Part shown: positions 8,731-17,858 of the stretch, in pieces
Numbering within the stretch: position 1 is the stretch's first letter
Layout: every line of letters begins with the position of its first letter
NCBI GenBank assembly: GCA_900315885.1
Contig: ONAT01000007.1
Span: forward strand, 1-53,575
From: an uncultured Erysipelotrichaceae bacterium
GTDB taxonomy: Bacteria > Bacillota_I > Bacilli_A > RFN20 > CAG-826
Length of the DNA stretch: 53,575 bases
Direction of reading: 5' to 3'
Program-made: the position numbers and the translations under genes
Notes under the pieces: model-generated
The model's database searches: none
Told to the model about the DNA's origin: nothing
Seen by the model: only the letters and a program-made list of their open reading frames with translations

Positions 8731-9921
8731 TTATTTTAATAATTCTTCAATAGGTTCACCAATCATATTAGGTGCTTTCTCTAAACCGAAGTTCTTAAGG
8801 ATTGTAGCGCCTATATCAGCGAATGTACTTCTGCTTTCAAGGTGACGTCCATCAGTGATTGATGGTGAATAGCAAAGTAATGGGACATGTTCACGAGTGT
8901 GGTCTGTACCTGTATGAGTTGGATCATTACCATGGTCAGCCGTAACCATAATGAGGTCATCATCATGCATTACACTAATGAGTTCTTTTAATTTCTTGTC
9001 GAAGTCTTCAATAGCTTTACCATAACCAATTGGGTTACGTCTATGGCCATATTCGGAGTCGAATTCGACTAAGTTAACAAAGCATAAGCCTTTGTAATCA
9101 AGATTCTTTGCTTCTGCGATTGTTTTATCCATGCCATCGATATTTGAGACAGTTCTTTGTGTTCTTGTTGCACCACTGCCATTGAAAATATCATAAATCT
9201 TACCAACACAGCTAACTTCAAAGCCATTATCTTTAAGAATGTTCATGGCAGTTACACCAGATGGAGATAAAGCATAGTCATGACGATTTGATGTACGTTT
9301 GAAGTTTGTTTTATCAGTTCCAACATATGGACGAGCAATAATACGTCCTAATAAATATTCAGGTCTTAAGCATATATCACGTGCGATTTGGCAGCAACGA
9401 TATAATTCAGGAACTGGAATTACTTCTTCGTGAGCGGCAATTTGTAAGACACTATCCGCGGAGGTATAAACAATTAATGCTCCAGTCTTCATTTGTTCTT
9501 CACCTAATTTAACAAGGATTTCAGTACCACTTGAAGCATAGTTACCAATTACTTTGTGACCAGTTTTTTCTTCGAGTTCTTTAATTAATTCAGGTGGGAA
9601 TCCAGTATCTGTAAATGTCTTAAATGGTTTAGTGGTTAAAATACCCATCATTTCCCAGTGACCAGTCATCGTATCTTTACCATTACTTGCTTCATTAAGG
9701 ATTAATGAGAAAGCATGTTTATGTTCGACAACAGATGAGCCTTTAACTGGACCTAAATCGCCAATGCCTAAAGCATTAAGAGTTGGAATATCTAGTCCTC
9801 CACATCTTTCAGATGTATGTACAAATGTGTTTGTACCTGCATCACCGAATTTTGCGGCATCGTCCATTGCACCGATACCTGCAGAATCCATAACAATAAC
9901 GAATATACGTTTATATTTCAT
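8731..9921 (-). CDS. deoB: phosphopentomutase
   Basis: A 396-residue protein of the alkaline phosphatase/phosphoglycerate mutase metalloenzyme superfamily, the usual length for DeoB. It interconverts ribose or deoxyribose 1-phosphate and 5-phosphate in nucleoside salvage, in the cytoplasm, using two manganese ions. Visible signatures are the N-terminal metal ligand in VMDSAGIGAMDD (residues 10-20), the phospho-threonine region GKDTMTGHWEMMG (about 82-94), and the metal-binding TADHGNDPTHTGTDHTREHVP-type block near residues 325-348. A ribosome binding site (AAGGAG) precedes the ATG. It is the last gene of a dinB-xerD-deoB run. B. subtilis also places drm (deoB) next to xerD, so the neighbourhood is ancestral. 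Confidence 0.97.
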   Translation of the reverse strand: MKYKRIFVIVMDSAGIGAMDDAAKFGDAGTNTFVHTSERCGGLDIPTLNALGIGDLGPVKGSSVVEHKHAFSLILNEASNGKDTMTGHWEMMGILTTKPFKTFTDTGFPPELIKELEEKTGHKVIGNYASSGTEILVKLGEEQMKTGALIVYTSADSVLQIAAHEEVIPVPELYRCCQIARDICLRPEYLLGRIIARPYVGTDKTNFKRTSNRHDYALSPSGVTAMNILKDNGFEVSCVGKIYDIFNGSGATRTQRTVSNIDGMDKTIAEAKNLDYKGLCFVNLVEFDSEYGHRRNPIGYGKAIEDFDKKLKELISVMHDDDLIMVTADHGNDPTHTGTDHTREHVPLLCYSPSITDGRHLESRSTFADIGATILKNFGLEKAPNMIGEPIEELLK

Positions 9922-9956
9922 ATAAATATCTCCTTTTTACCGTTAGTTAGTATACA

Positions 9957-10832
9957 CTATTTCCTTTTAGTATACAAATCATACGCACTTAAAATTCGAT
10001 TTTGCGTAATTGTTGTGTAGATTTGTGTTGTGGCAATATTACTATGGCCAAGCATCTCTTGCACCACTCTTAATTGAGCACCATTTTCTAAAAGATGAGT
10101 TGCAAAAGAGTGTCTTAATGTGTGCGGCGATATTTCTTTATCAATGCCTGCTTGCTTAGCGTATTGTTTAACTTGGCGATGAAAATATTGCCTTGAAATC
10201 GGTTTATGGCGGTTATTTAAGAAAATAAAATTACCACCATCTTTGATTTTATTACGCACTTCTACTAAATACTTATCTAAATATTCTAAAGCAAAGTCAC
10301 CAATAGGCACACGTCTTTCTTTTGATCCTTTACCAATAATAGTGATAATGCCTTTGCTCATATTGACATCACCTTTTTTTAAATTAAGTAATTCAGATAC
10401 ACGTAAGCCTGAAGCATACATTATTTCAAGCATTGCGCGGTCACGTATTCCTTCTTTTTTAGATAAATTAGGCTGTTCAAGCAAGGCATCTACTTCTTCA
10501 ACTGTTAAGTATGATGGTAATAAGATTTGCTTCTTTGGTAAATCCACGATAGGGATTTGCATATTGTATTTATTTTCGCGTTGTAAGAATAATAGGAAGT
10601 TATGGATTGTAGACATACGACGAATAATTGATGTAGCGTTTAAACCATTGATAGTTTCCATACGCACATATTTTCTTAAAGTATCTTTATTAATGTCATT
10701 AGTGTTATCAATACCTGTTATTTTAATAAAGCTTTGTAAGTCATCTTGATAAGCAATGATTGTGTTTTTTGCTAAGCCTTTTTCGACATAAAGATATTCT
10801 ACAAAGTTATTAATTGCGTCTTCTATATGCAT
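9957..10832 (-). CDS. xerD: site-specific tyrosine recombinase XerD
   Basis: A 291-residue tyrosine recombinase. With a XerC-type partner it would resolve chromosome dimers at dif near the division septum. An N-terminal SAM-like DNA-binding domain (about 1-85) precedes the catalytic domain. The catalytic set is visible: Arg in ASGLRVSELL (about 147), HTLRH (237-241), LGH (261-263) and the nucleophile Tyr272 in QIYTTI. It matches XerD in length and is followed 35 bases later by deoB, as in Bacillus, which supports XerD rather than an element-borne integrase. The ribosome binding site AAGGAAGTG lies before ATG 10832. No integrated element borders it. Confidence 0.93.
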   Translation of the reverse strand: MHIEDAINNFVEYLYVEKGLAKNTIIAYQDDLQSFIKITGIDNTNDINKDTLRKYVRMETINGLNATSIIRRMSTIHNFLLFLQRENKYNMQIPIVDLPKKQILLPSYLTVEEVDALLEQPNLSKKEGIRDRAMLEIMYASGLRVSELLNLKKGDVNMSKGIITIIGKGSKERRVPIGDFALEYLDKYLVEVRNKIKDGGNFIFLNNRHKPISRQYFHRQVKQYAKQAGIDKEISPHTLRHSFATHLLENGAQLRVVQEMLGHSNIATTQIYTTITQNRILSAYDLYTKRK

Positions 10833-10879
10833 ACTTTCACTTCCTTTTTACTAAATGTTTACTAATTATCTACTAAAAG

Positions 10880-12046
10880 TTATTTTTTTACTTCGCTTGC
10901 CCGTTTAAACACATCTTTTTTCATTTTGCGGTTCAAGTCATTAATAATTAGTTTAGTTTTGTTTTCTTCCTCATAAGTTTGATAATTAAATAAGCTCATT
11001 TGAAATTGTGTTTCTTCTTTTGACTTTAAATTTTGTAAAGTCACACCCACTAAACGAATAGGCTCATTAAACTTAAATTTATCATAAGCCTTAAGTGCTT
11101 GTTCTAAAATAAAGTTATAATCATTGGTTGGACGAATGTAAGTAACGGATTTTGTATGTAATCGAAAATCACAAGTCTTAATTGTCACTTGCACAGTTGT
11201 CCCTAACTTATTCTCTTCTTTTGCCCTATTTGAAACATCTTTTGCTAACCACTTAATCATAAGTTTAATTTCTTCATAATTATCGGTATCGTGTTCAAAT
11301 GTTCGAGATGTACCAATTGATTTAGGATCATGTTCTTCTGTTTCAATTTTATCAGAACCTTTGCCGTTTAACCAATCCATGCATGTATAATAGAATCTAC
11401 CTAAGACATGCTTTAAGGTAACTTGGTCATAAGTTATTAAATCTCCGATTTTAGTAATGCCTAGTTTTCTTAAAACTGGAGAAGTCTTTTTACCTATTCC
11501 AAACATATCTTCAATAGGTAAAGGATAAATCATACGAGCAATATCGCGTTTACGGATAATAGTTATACCCATTGGTTTTTTCATGTCTGAAGCCATTTTA
11601 GCTAAAAACTTAGTGGGTCCTATTCCAATTGAGCATTTTAGTTTCGTTTTATTATATAAACCGAGCTGTAATTCTTTTAAATATGCTTCAGCATCTTTTA
11701 CTTTACTTAAAGGCTCGCTCATATCAACAAAACATTCATCAATTGACGCGACTTGAATAATTGGTGAATAAGTTGCGACATATTTAAAGAATTCATCCGA
11801 TAATTTTGCATATAAATCAAAATGACCTGGAACAACAATTAGATCCTTACAAAGTTCTTTAGCTTTATAGGTTGGCATTGCACTATGAATACCATATTTT
11901 CGTGCTTCATAGTTTGCAGTTGAGACTATTCCTCTTCTACCTATGCCTCCTACCACTAAAGGTTTACCTTCGTATTCAGGATGAATGATTGTTTCAGCAG
12001 TTGCAAAGAATGCGTTTAAATCAATATGCATAATAATCTTTGTCAA
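10880..12046 (-). CDS. dinB: DNA polymerase IV (Y family)
   Basis: A Y-family translesion polymerase of about 389 residues. The palm carries the catalytic acids in IIMHIDLNAFFAT (start of the protein) and VASIDECFVDMS (about residue 100); the helix-hairpin-helix and little finger domains follow. It copies past damaged bases with low fidelity. The start is chosen as TTG 12046 because AGGTGAT sits 5 bases before it; the upstream GTG 12055 overlaps that site, and ATG 12031 is a second option. The C-terminus contains TQFQMSLFN, which resembles a sliding-clamp-binding peptide (QxxLF). It follows the spo0A terminator and heads the dinB-xerD-deoB run. No LexA box was identified. Confidence 0.93.
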   Translation of the reverse strand: MTKIIMHIDLNAFFATAETIIHPEYEGKPLVVGGIGRRGIVSTANYEARKYGIHSAMPTYKAKELCKDLIVVPGHFDLYAKLSDEFFKYVATYSPIIQVASIDECFVDMSEPLSKVKDAEAYLKELQLGLYNKTKLKCSIGIGPTKFLAKMASDMKKPMGITIIRKRDIARMIYPLPIEDMFGIGKKTSPVLRKLGITKIGDLITYDQVTLKHVLGRFYYTCMDWLNGKGSDKIETEEHDPKSIGTSRTFEHDTDNYEEIKLMIKWLAKDVSNRAKEENKLGTTVQVTIKTCDFRLHTKSVTYIRPTNDYNFILEQALKAYDKFKFNEPIRLVGVTLQNLKSKEETQFQMSLFNYQTYEEENKTKLIINDLNRKMKKDVFKRASEVKK

Positions 12047-12098
12047 AACTATCACCTGAGATTATTATAAAACTTTTTTATGCTTAATAAAACAAAAA

Positions 12099-12118
12099 AG
12101 GCCTTTAAATAAAGGCCT
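12099..12118 (-). terminator. intrinsic terminator of spo0A
   Basis: A perfect 8-bp stem (AGGCCTTT / AAAGGCCT with a four-base loop) followed on the minus strand by TTTTTTG and TTTTATT. The upstream arm overlaps the spo0A stop codon (12117-12119), so termination occurs right at the end of the gene. Confidence 0.92.
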
Positions 12119-12914
12119 AATGCATCATAATAGCGTTTTTCTTCATTACCGATAAATAATCTGCAATCATGACTATAAATTCGGAATTTGTTGGTTTAGC
12201 TTTCTCAGCATTAATGGAATAGCCAAATATCTCATCAATTAAGTCAATATTTCCACGATTCCACGCCACTTCTATCGCGTGACGAATTGCTCTTTCAACG
12301 CGACTAGATGTAGATTTATATTTTTTTGCTATCTCAGGATATAAAGCTTTAGTGATTTGACCAATGTATTCATCCTGATTTTCAAATGTTAATAAAATAC
12401 CTGTTCTAATGTAGTTATATCCTTTGATATGAGCTGGAACACCTATTTCATGTAATAAATCCGAAAGTCTTTTTTCTAATGATTCTTCGCTTTTATTAAC
12501 ATTACTAATAGTTTCAACATTCTTACTTTCATTTTCTAAAACTGATTGTATAGCGTCAAACATAACCGATAACTTAAATGGTTTAATGACAAACATATCG
12601 CCACCTAACGAAGAAATAAGATTTAAAATCTTTTCATTTACTAGCGCGGACATACAAATAATATGTTTTACATCAACATTTGCGTCCTCACTTTCATGAA
12701 TTTTCTTAAGTAAGGTGTAACCATCAAGTTTTGGCATGACCATATCCATGATTAAAACATCAATCGGACCACATTTTTTCAATTTTTCAAATGTTTCCTC
12801 ACCATCATTCGCGGTATCTACGATACACATGTTTGGTTGTTTAGCGATGTTTTCCACTATAAAATCAATATACTGCTGATTATCATCCGCTACAAATACT
12901 TTGATTTTTTTCAT
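12117..12914 (-). CDS. spo0A: sporulation master regulator Spo0A
   Basis: A 265-residue response regulator. The N-terminal receiver domain has the acidic pocket Asp10-Asp11, phospho-acceptor Asp57 in VLIMDMVMPKLDG, and the conserved Lys in VIKPF (about 110). The C-terminal Spo0A DNA-binding domain spans about 150-265 and keeps the recognition-helix region SRVERAIRHAIEVAW and the ending TNSEFIVMIADYL. When phosphorylated it binds 0A boxes and switches the cell into sporulation or stationary-phase programmes. A consensus sigma-A promoter and two 0A boxes lie upstream, and its own terminator lies at its stop. It follows recN and spoIVB as in Bacillus and Clostridia. The ribosome binding site is AGAGGG. 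Confidence 0.98.
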   Translation of the reverse strand: MKKIKVFVADDNQQYIDFIVENIAKQPNMCIVDTANDGEETFEKLKKCGPIDVLIMDMVMPKLDGYTLLKKIHESEDANVDVKHIICMSALVNEKILNLISSLGGDMFVIKPFKLSVMFDAIQSVLENESKNVETISNVNKSEESLEKRLSDLLHEIGVPAHIKGYNYIRTGILLTFENQDEYIGQITKALYPEIAKKYKSTSSRVERAIRHAIEVAWNRGNIDLIDEIFGYSINAEKAKPTNSEFIVMIADYLSVMKKNAIMMH

Positions 12915-12937
12915 TTTTTTTGCCCTCTTTTGACAAA

Positions 12938-12967
12938 ATTATAACTCTTATTAACTTGATTTGTCAA
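12938..12967 (-). promoter_or_regulatory. sigma-A type promoter of spo0A
   Basis: On the minus strand, TTGACA (12962-12967) and TATAAT (12938-12943) are both perfect consensus hexamers, separated by 18 bases, with a start point expected near 12931, about 17 bases before the ATG. Confidence 0.8.
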
Positions 12968-13010
12968 TAATTCTAACAAATTCCTTAAATAAAGTCATCT
13001 ATTCATTTAT

Positions 13011-13040
13011 TTCGACACTTAAAAGTCAAGTTTTGTCGAA
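13011..13040. promoter_or_regulatory. two 0A boxes upstream of spo0A
   Basis: TGTCGAA occurs twice within 30 bases in opposite orientations: at 13034-13040 on the plus strand and at 13011-13017 on the minus strand. This equals the Spo0A binding consensus. They lie 44-78 bases upstream of the -35 box of the spo0A promoter, directly after the spoIVB stop codon, a natural position for autoregulation. Confidence 0.75.
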
Positions 13041-14054
13041 TTACTCATAATATTCTTTATAAACCGTCTGTGCCATATCAAACATAAAGCGCATATAAAC
13101 GCCATATCCATAATGAACTTTGTCGACTAAAACGTGTGTTACCGCGCCTACAACTTTATTATCTTGAATAATTGGAGAACCTGACATTCCAGCGACAATA
13201 CCATTACTTATACTTAATAAGCGTTCATCTGTTACTTTAAAGGTAATTCCTTTCGGAGCGCTTTCTTCTTGCTTTTTGACTTCAGTAATCTCAATTTGAT
13301 AGACACTTACTTCTTTTCCTTTAGTTACAGTTCGAATTTCTGCTTTACCTTTATGTACTTCAGAAATCTCTGCGACATCTAAAGAAGATGAATTGGATGG
13401 TAAGACATCATATTTACCATATATGCCAATTTGGGTATTTTTTAATACGTTACCAAAATAGTCGTTAAAATCGATATCAGCGACTTTTTCACCTGGTTTA
13501 GAATTCATACTTGGGTTAATAGATGTAACCGTAGAATCATAAATAGAACCTGCATCTACTTCTAATTCTGAAGAATCTATACCATTACCTATTTCGTGCC
13601 CTAACGCGCCATACATCTTTGTTTTTTCATCATAGAATGATACTGTTCCTATACCTAATAATCTTTCTTTTACAAATAAACCAGTCTTATAGCGATCATT
13701 AACTTTGATAACTTTTAAATGACGTTCATAGAACTTGCTATGACGTTTAATCTTTAATTTAACATCATTAGTTATATCATTGTTTTTAAAAGTAGTAATA
13801 AAATCATTAATAGTTTTGATGGATTCATCATTAGCTTTAACGATTAAATCACCTTTTTGGATATCGCTATCACGACTTGGGTTATATGTTTTAGTATCGT
13901 AATCAATATCATACGTACCAGAAATTAATAGTCCTCCTGGTTTAACTTCAATACCAATATTTTCGCCTCCTGGAACGACTTGAATCTTACGTACTTGTGT
14001 TGCCCCACTTATGGTTATAGCAATAAGAGAGGCAAAAGAAAATAGCAACTTCAT
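13041..14054 (-). CDS. spoIVB: SpoIVB serine peptidase (S55)
   Basis: A 337-residue protein. In spore formers SpoIVB is secreted from the forespore and cleaves SpoIVFA to activate the SpoIVFB protease and pro-sigma-K processing. It has an N-terminal hydrophobic signal/anchor (about residues 2-18), a PDZ domain (about 70-130, DIQKGDLIVKANDESI), and the S55 peptidase domain. That domain carries the catalytic His in GALGHEIG and Ser in AGMSGSPIIQ. The start is placed at ATG 14054 because AAAGGAG is 5 bases upstream; a longer in-frame ATG at 14069 lies immediately upstream of that site and is not preceded by one. It sits between recN and spo0A, the conserved order. The C-terminus after the catalytic Ser is normal. 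Confidence 0.96.
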   Translation of the reverse strand: MKLLFSFASLIAITISGATQVRKIQVVPGGENIGIEVKPGGLLISGTYDIDYDTKTYNPSRDSDIQKGDLIVKANDESIKTINDFITTFKNNDITNDVKLKIKRHSKFYERHLKVIKVNDRYKTGLFVKERLLGIGTVSFYDEKTKMYGALGHEIGNGIDSSELEVDAGSIYDSTVTSINPSMNSKPGEKVADIDFNDYFGNVLKNTQIGIYGKYDVLPSNSSSLDVAEISEVHKGKAEIRTVTKGKEVSVYQIEITEVKKQEESAPKGITFKVTDERLLSISNGIVAGMSGSPIIQDNKVVGAVTHVLVDKVHYGYGVYMRFMFDMAQTVYKEYYE

Positions 14055-14106
14055 ATTTACTCCTTTCATAAATATTTTGGTTGTTATTTATCTATTTATA
14101 TTGGTA

Positions 14107-15759
14107 TTATTTTCTTGAATTAACGATTAATTCTTTAGCTAAAGCAAGAGATTCTTTAGAAATACTGCCATCTGTTAATAATTTAGCAATGTTTTCGATA
14201 AATTCTTCTTCTTTTAGCTCTTTTATTTGTGTTTTGGTCATATTGTTTTCAACAATTTTACGCACTTCATAGCTCGTATCGGCAAAACTTGCCACTTGAG
14301 GAATGTGCGATATGACAATAACTTGTTTAGTTTTACCAATTGTGTGAATCTTTCTTCCTACCGCGGAAGCAACTTTACCAGAGACTCCTGAGTCAATTTC
14401 ATCAAATATCATTGTCTCATAATTTGAATATTTAGCAAAAATTGTCTTTAGTCCTAACATGATACGTGAGGATTCACCACCACTAACGACATCCTTAAGT
14501 GGGCCAAATGGCATACCGATATTAGAAGATATATAGAATATTACCTCATCAACACCATTTTTATTTGGCTCAAGACGATTCATCATAACTTTAAAATGCG
14601 CGTTATTAAGACTTAAATCTTTTAATTCAATGTCTACAGCTTTTTCTAGTTCTTGGGATGCTTTTAGACGATATGAAGATAATAATTCGCCTTTTTTAAC
14701 AAGTTCTTGATACATTAAAGCAACTTTTTCTTTTTCTTTCGCCAGGCTATATTCGTAATCACTCATTAAAGCAATATCACTAACGAGTTTTTTATGCGCT
14801 TCAAAGATATCTTCTTCGCTAGTGCCATATTTACGCATAATACGTTTAATGTTATAAATGCGTTCTTGAATATATTCAGGACTATATTCATATTCATTTA
14901 GACTCTCTAAAGAGCTTTTTAAAGAATCATTAACATCTTGTAAAGCATAATAACAATCGTTAAGTTTCGTAGAATATTCATCATATTCTTCGTCGCGTAA
15001 ATAATCTAATAAGCGACGCGACTCATAAATTTTAATTAACGCTCCATTTTCGGAATCAAGTAAGTCATTAATATTATTAATAGTCTCACTTAAACGTACA
15101 AAATTTGCCATTTTGCGTTCAAGGTTTTCTAATTTATCGAGTTCGCCTTCTTTTAAATCAAGTTTCTCGATTTCCTCTATTTGCGCTTTTTTATACGCCA
15201 ATTCAGTTTCATCAATAACTTTATTTTCAATTTCTTCTAAGATTTTGACTTCTTTAAGATATTCTTCATAATATTTTTGATAATCTTCAATATAACTTCC
15301 TTTATTCATGAATTTATCTAATAATTTGATATGTTCTTTTTCATCAAATAAAGACAGTGATTGATGTTGTGAGTGAATATCAATGATTTCATTCATTAAT
15401 GCTTTAGTCGCAGATTGTGAAAACATGCGGCCATTAATCTTAATTGATGTTCTTCCTGATACATCTAAAGAACGGGAAACTATCAATTCATCGTTTTCAA
15501 TTAAATCATCGTACTCTTCGTTAATTTCTTTGATTAATTCTTTGTTTTCAACGATAAAACGACCATCTATAAAAGCTTTATTTGCTCCGACACGTATTTT
15601 ATCGAAACTACTTCTTTCGCCCTTTAAAAGGCTTAATGCTTCAATAATAATGGATTTTCCAGCGCCTGTTTCTCCTAACAAGACATTCATTCCATCTTTA
15701 AAGTTAATTTCAATATCTTCGATAATCGCAAAGTTCTTAATATTTAATGCTTCTAACAT
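14107..15759 (-). CDS. recN: DNA repair protein RecN
   Basis: A 550-residue SMC-like ATPase that acts early in double-strand break repair. The Walker A motif is GETGAGKSI (about residues 30-38). The long central part is a coiled coil rich in Glu, Lys and Leu (about 150-360). The C-terminal head holds the ABC signature VSGGESSRIMLGLK and Walker B MIFDEIDSGVSG. The length is usual. Its ribosome binding site (AAGGAG) is inside the last codons of dxs, and the two genes nearly abut, so they are one transcript. In Bacillus ahrC and a TlyA-type methyltransferase gene lie between dxs and recN; both are absent here. Confidence 0.96.
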   Translation of the reverse strand: MLEALNIKNFAIIEDIEINFKDGMNVLLGETGAGKSIIIEALSLLKGERSSFDKIRVGANKAFIDGRFIVENKELIKEINEEYDDLIENDELIVSRSLDVSGRTSIKINGRMFSQSATKALMNEIIDIHSQHQSLSLFDEKEHIKLLDKFMNKGSYIEDYQKYYEEYLKEVKILEEIENKVIDETELAYKKAQIEEIEKLDLKEGELDKLENLERKMANFVRLSETINNINDLLDSENGALIKIYESRRLLDYLRDEEYDEYSTKLNDCYYALQDVNDSLKSSLESLNEYEYSPEYIQERIYNIKRIMRKYGTSEEDIFEAHKKLVSDIALMSDYEYSLAKEKEKVALMYQELVKKGELLSSYRLKASQELEKAVDIELKDLSLNNAHFKVMMNRLEPNKNGVDEVIFYISSNIGMPFGPLKDVVSGGESSRIMLGLKTIFAKYSNYETMIFDEIDSGVSGKVASAVGRKIHTIGKTKQVIVISHIPQVASFADTSYEVRKIVENNMTKTQIKELKEEEFIENIAKLLTDGSISKESLALAKELIVNSRK

Positions 15760-15760
15760 A

Positions 15761-17605
15761 TCATTGGACTCCTTTTGGCGTATTTAGCAAAGATTCTAAA
15801 TCATCAAGAGATACTTTTACTTCATGCATTTGTTCATTTTGTGAAGCAGCTTTAATAAAATCTTCCTTGACCGCTAAAAAACTAATTTCGCCTCTATAAT
15901 TATATAGTGCCAACATTTCAATTAAATTATTAATAAATCCTTCTTTTGTAGCGTAAGGATTATAAATAATAATGCGTTTATATTTTAATAAAGCTTCGAC
16001 GTTGCTCTTTAAAATAGGTTTTTGATATATAGCGTTAATAATTCTTGTATTTTTAATTCTTTCTTTTAATACATTTATTATAGGCCCAAAACTAATAATA
16101 ACTGTATCACTATCCATATCATTAACATTTAACCATTCGCCATATTTAAAATTAACATCTTCTCCATAATTATAAACTTTATCACGAGGATAACGTATCG
16201 CAAATACGGCGTGGTCATTCATTGATTCATCGAGTAAGACTTTAGCTTCGGTAACATTTGAAGGCATAGAAATAGTTACATTAGGCATTGTATATAACAT
16301 TGCTTCATCAAATATCCCTTGATGTGTTTCCCCATCTTCTCCTACTAAACCACTACGATCTATTAAAATCGTGGAAGATAGATTCATTCTTGCTAAATCT
16401 TGTTGAATTTCATCAAAAGCGCGTTGCATAAATGTCGAATATATCGATATAATCGGGTGATATCCGTTTAAGGCAATGCCAGAAGCCATAGTGAAGGCGT
16501 GTGATTCACAGATACCAACATCATAAGAACGTCCTTTAAAATCACTAAAGATATTTTCTAAGGCTGAGCCTTGAATCATCGCAGGATTAATTAAAATAAT
16601 TTTTTCATTCTCTTTCATCTTCTTATAGACTAAAGAAGAGATTTCTTGAGACCAAGATTTATGGCTCTTATCACCATTAAATTCTCCAGTTTCTTTATTA
16701 AAAGAAGGTACACCATGCCACTTACCTAATTTATCTTCTTCGGCGTATTTATAGCCTTTACCTTTAATAGTTAAGACATGAATTACTACTGAACGCGTAG
16801 ATTTTTTAGCTTGAGTTAAAGCTTTTTCCATTGCTTTGATATTGTGTCCATCAACAGGTCCTAAATAAACAAAACCCATTGTGTCAAAGATATTTGAAGA
16901 TAAAAACATATGTTTAAATTTATTTTTAATACGCGCAGATAAGTTATAAATACCTAAACCAAGACGTGTTTTACACATGATACGTTGATATGCTTTCTTG
17001 CGTTTGTTGTAGCTTACAGAGGCACGAATTCTTTGTAAGAAACGGGCAAATCCACCAGTAGATTTAGAAATTGACATCTCATTATCGTTTAATATAATAA
17101 TGACTTTGGTGGCTCCTTGACCAATATTATTTAAACCTTCAAAAGCTAAACCACTTGTTAAAGCCCCATCACCAATAACGGCGACAACATCATAATTTGC
17201 TTTTTCATTATCGCGCACAACCGCCATGCCGTATGCACTTGAAAGTGATGTTGAGGAATGACCAGCTTCAAAACAATCATAAATGCTTTCATGGCGCTTT
17301 TCAAAGCCTGACACTCCATCTTTTTTTCTCAAATGTTCTAAAGAACGGCCTGTAAGAATTTTATGGGTATAACATTGATGTCCAACATCTAGTAATAATT
17401 TATCTTTAGAAAAATCAAATACGCGGTGTAAGGCAATAGTTAGTTCTACTACTCCTAAATTTGAAGCGATATGACCTCCATTAATGGAAGTCTTATCTAT
17501 TATTTCTTGACGAATTTGAGCACACAAAAGATTTAGTTCTTTATATGAGAGTGTCTTTAAGAACTTTGGATCTTTTATTTCATTTAGCTTAATTTCTGTA
17601 CTCAT
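15761..17605 (-). CDS. dxs: 1-deoxy-D-xylulose-5-phosphate synthase
   Basis: A 614-residue thiamine diphosphate enzyme that condenses pyruvate and glyceraldehyde 3-phosphate, the entry step of the non-mevalonate isoprenoid pathway and a source of thiamine and pyridoxal precursors. Visible features are DVGHQCYTHKILTGR near residue 75, the thiamine diphosphate motif VIGDGALTSG followed by LNDNEMSIS (about residues 140-180), and the pyrimidine domain with LVGEDGETHQGIFDEA near 425. The gene lies in the xseA-xseB-dxs-recN run. The ispA (farnesyl diphosphate synthase) gene commonly found between xseB and dxs is missing at this site. Confidence 0.97.
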   Translation of the reverse strand: MSTEIKLNEIKDPKFLKTLSYKELNLLCAQIRQEIIDKTSINGGHIASNLGVVELTIALHRVFDFSKDKLLLDVGHQCYTHKILTGRSLEHLRKKDGVSGFEKRHESIYDCFEAGHSSTSLSSAYGMAVVRDNEKANYDVVAVIGDGALTSGLAFEGLNNIGQGATKVIIILNDNEMSISKSTGGFARFLQRIRASVSYNKRKKAYQRIMCKTRLGLGIYNLSARIKNKFKHMFLSSNIFDTMGFVYLGPVDGHNIKAMEKALTQAKKSTRSVVIHVLTIKGKGYKYAEEDKLGKWHGVPSFNKETGEFNGDKSHKSWSQEISSLVYKKMKENEKIILINPAMIQGSALENIFSDFKGRSYDVGICESHAFTMASGIALNGYHPIISIYSTFMQRAFDEIQQDLARMNLSSTILIDRSGLVGEDGETHQGIFDEAMLYTMPNVTISMPSNVTEAKVLLDESMNDHAVFAIRYPRDKVYNYGEDVNFKYGEWLNVNDMDSDTVIISFGPIINVLKERIKNTRIINAIYQKPILKSNVEALLKYKRIIIYNPYATKEGFINNLIEMLALYNYRGEISFLAVKEDFIKAASQNEQMHEVKVSLDDLESLLNTPKGVQ

Positions 17606-17641
17606 TGTATGCCTTCTTACTAAATATCTACTAATTGTTTA

Positions 17642-17854
17642 CTATTTTATTACTTTATTAATAATTTCTTCACTATTGTTGATATTTGCAAATTTAGCGT
17701 TTGCTTCTTCTAAAGTCTTTTCTAAGTCTTTAATAAGGTTCATACCTTCTTCATAGACTTTCATACTTTCTTCTAAGCCTAAAGTGTTAGAATCGATTTT
17801 TTGTACGATTTCTTCTAAACGATTAAGTTTTTCTTCAAATGTCATTTTTTCCAT
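17642..17854 (-). CDS. xseB: exodeoxyribonuclease VII small subunit
   Basis: A 70-residue helical protein, the small subunit of exonuclease VII. Its signature FEEKLNRLEEIVQKID...LEESMKVYEEGM is typical. Multiple copies bind the XseA large subunit to form the single-strand nuclease. The start is ATG 17854, because AAGGA lies 8 bases upstream; the longer frame to 17878 would put the ribosome binding site inside the protein and overlap xseA. It begins 4 bases after the xseA stop. Confidence 0.93.
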   Translation of the reverse strand: MEKMTFEEKLNRLEEIVQKIDSNTLGLEESMKVYEEGMNLIKDLEKTLEEANAKFANINNSEEIINKVIK

Positions 17855-17858
17855 AACT

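Noticed and set aside
10243-10749. 168-codon plus-strand open frame
   Set aside because: Fully antisense to xerD, whose catalytic residues are intact. No ribosome binding site and no recognisable domain.
9957-10832. XerD gene as a phage or element integrase marking a mobile island
   Set aside because: Length, motifs and the adjacency to deoB match chromosomal XerD, and no attachment-site repeats or element genes border it. The Rhs module begins only after the deoB terminator.
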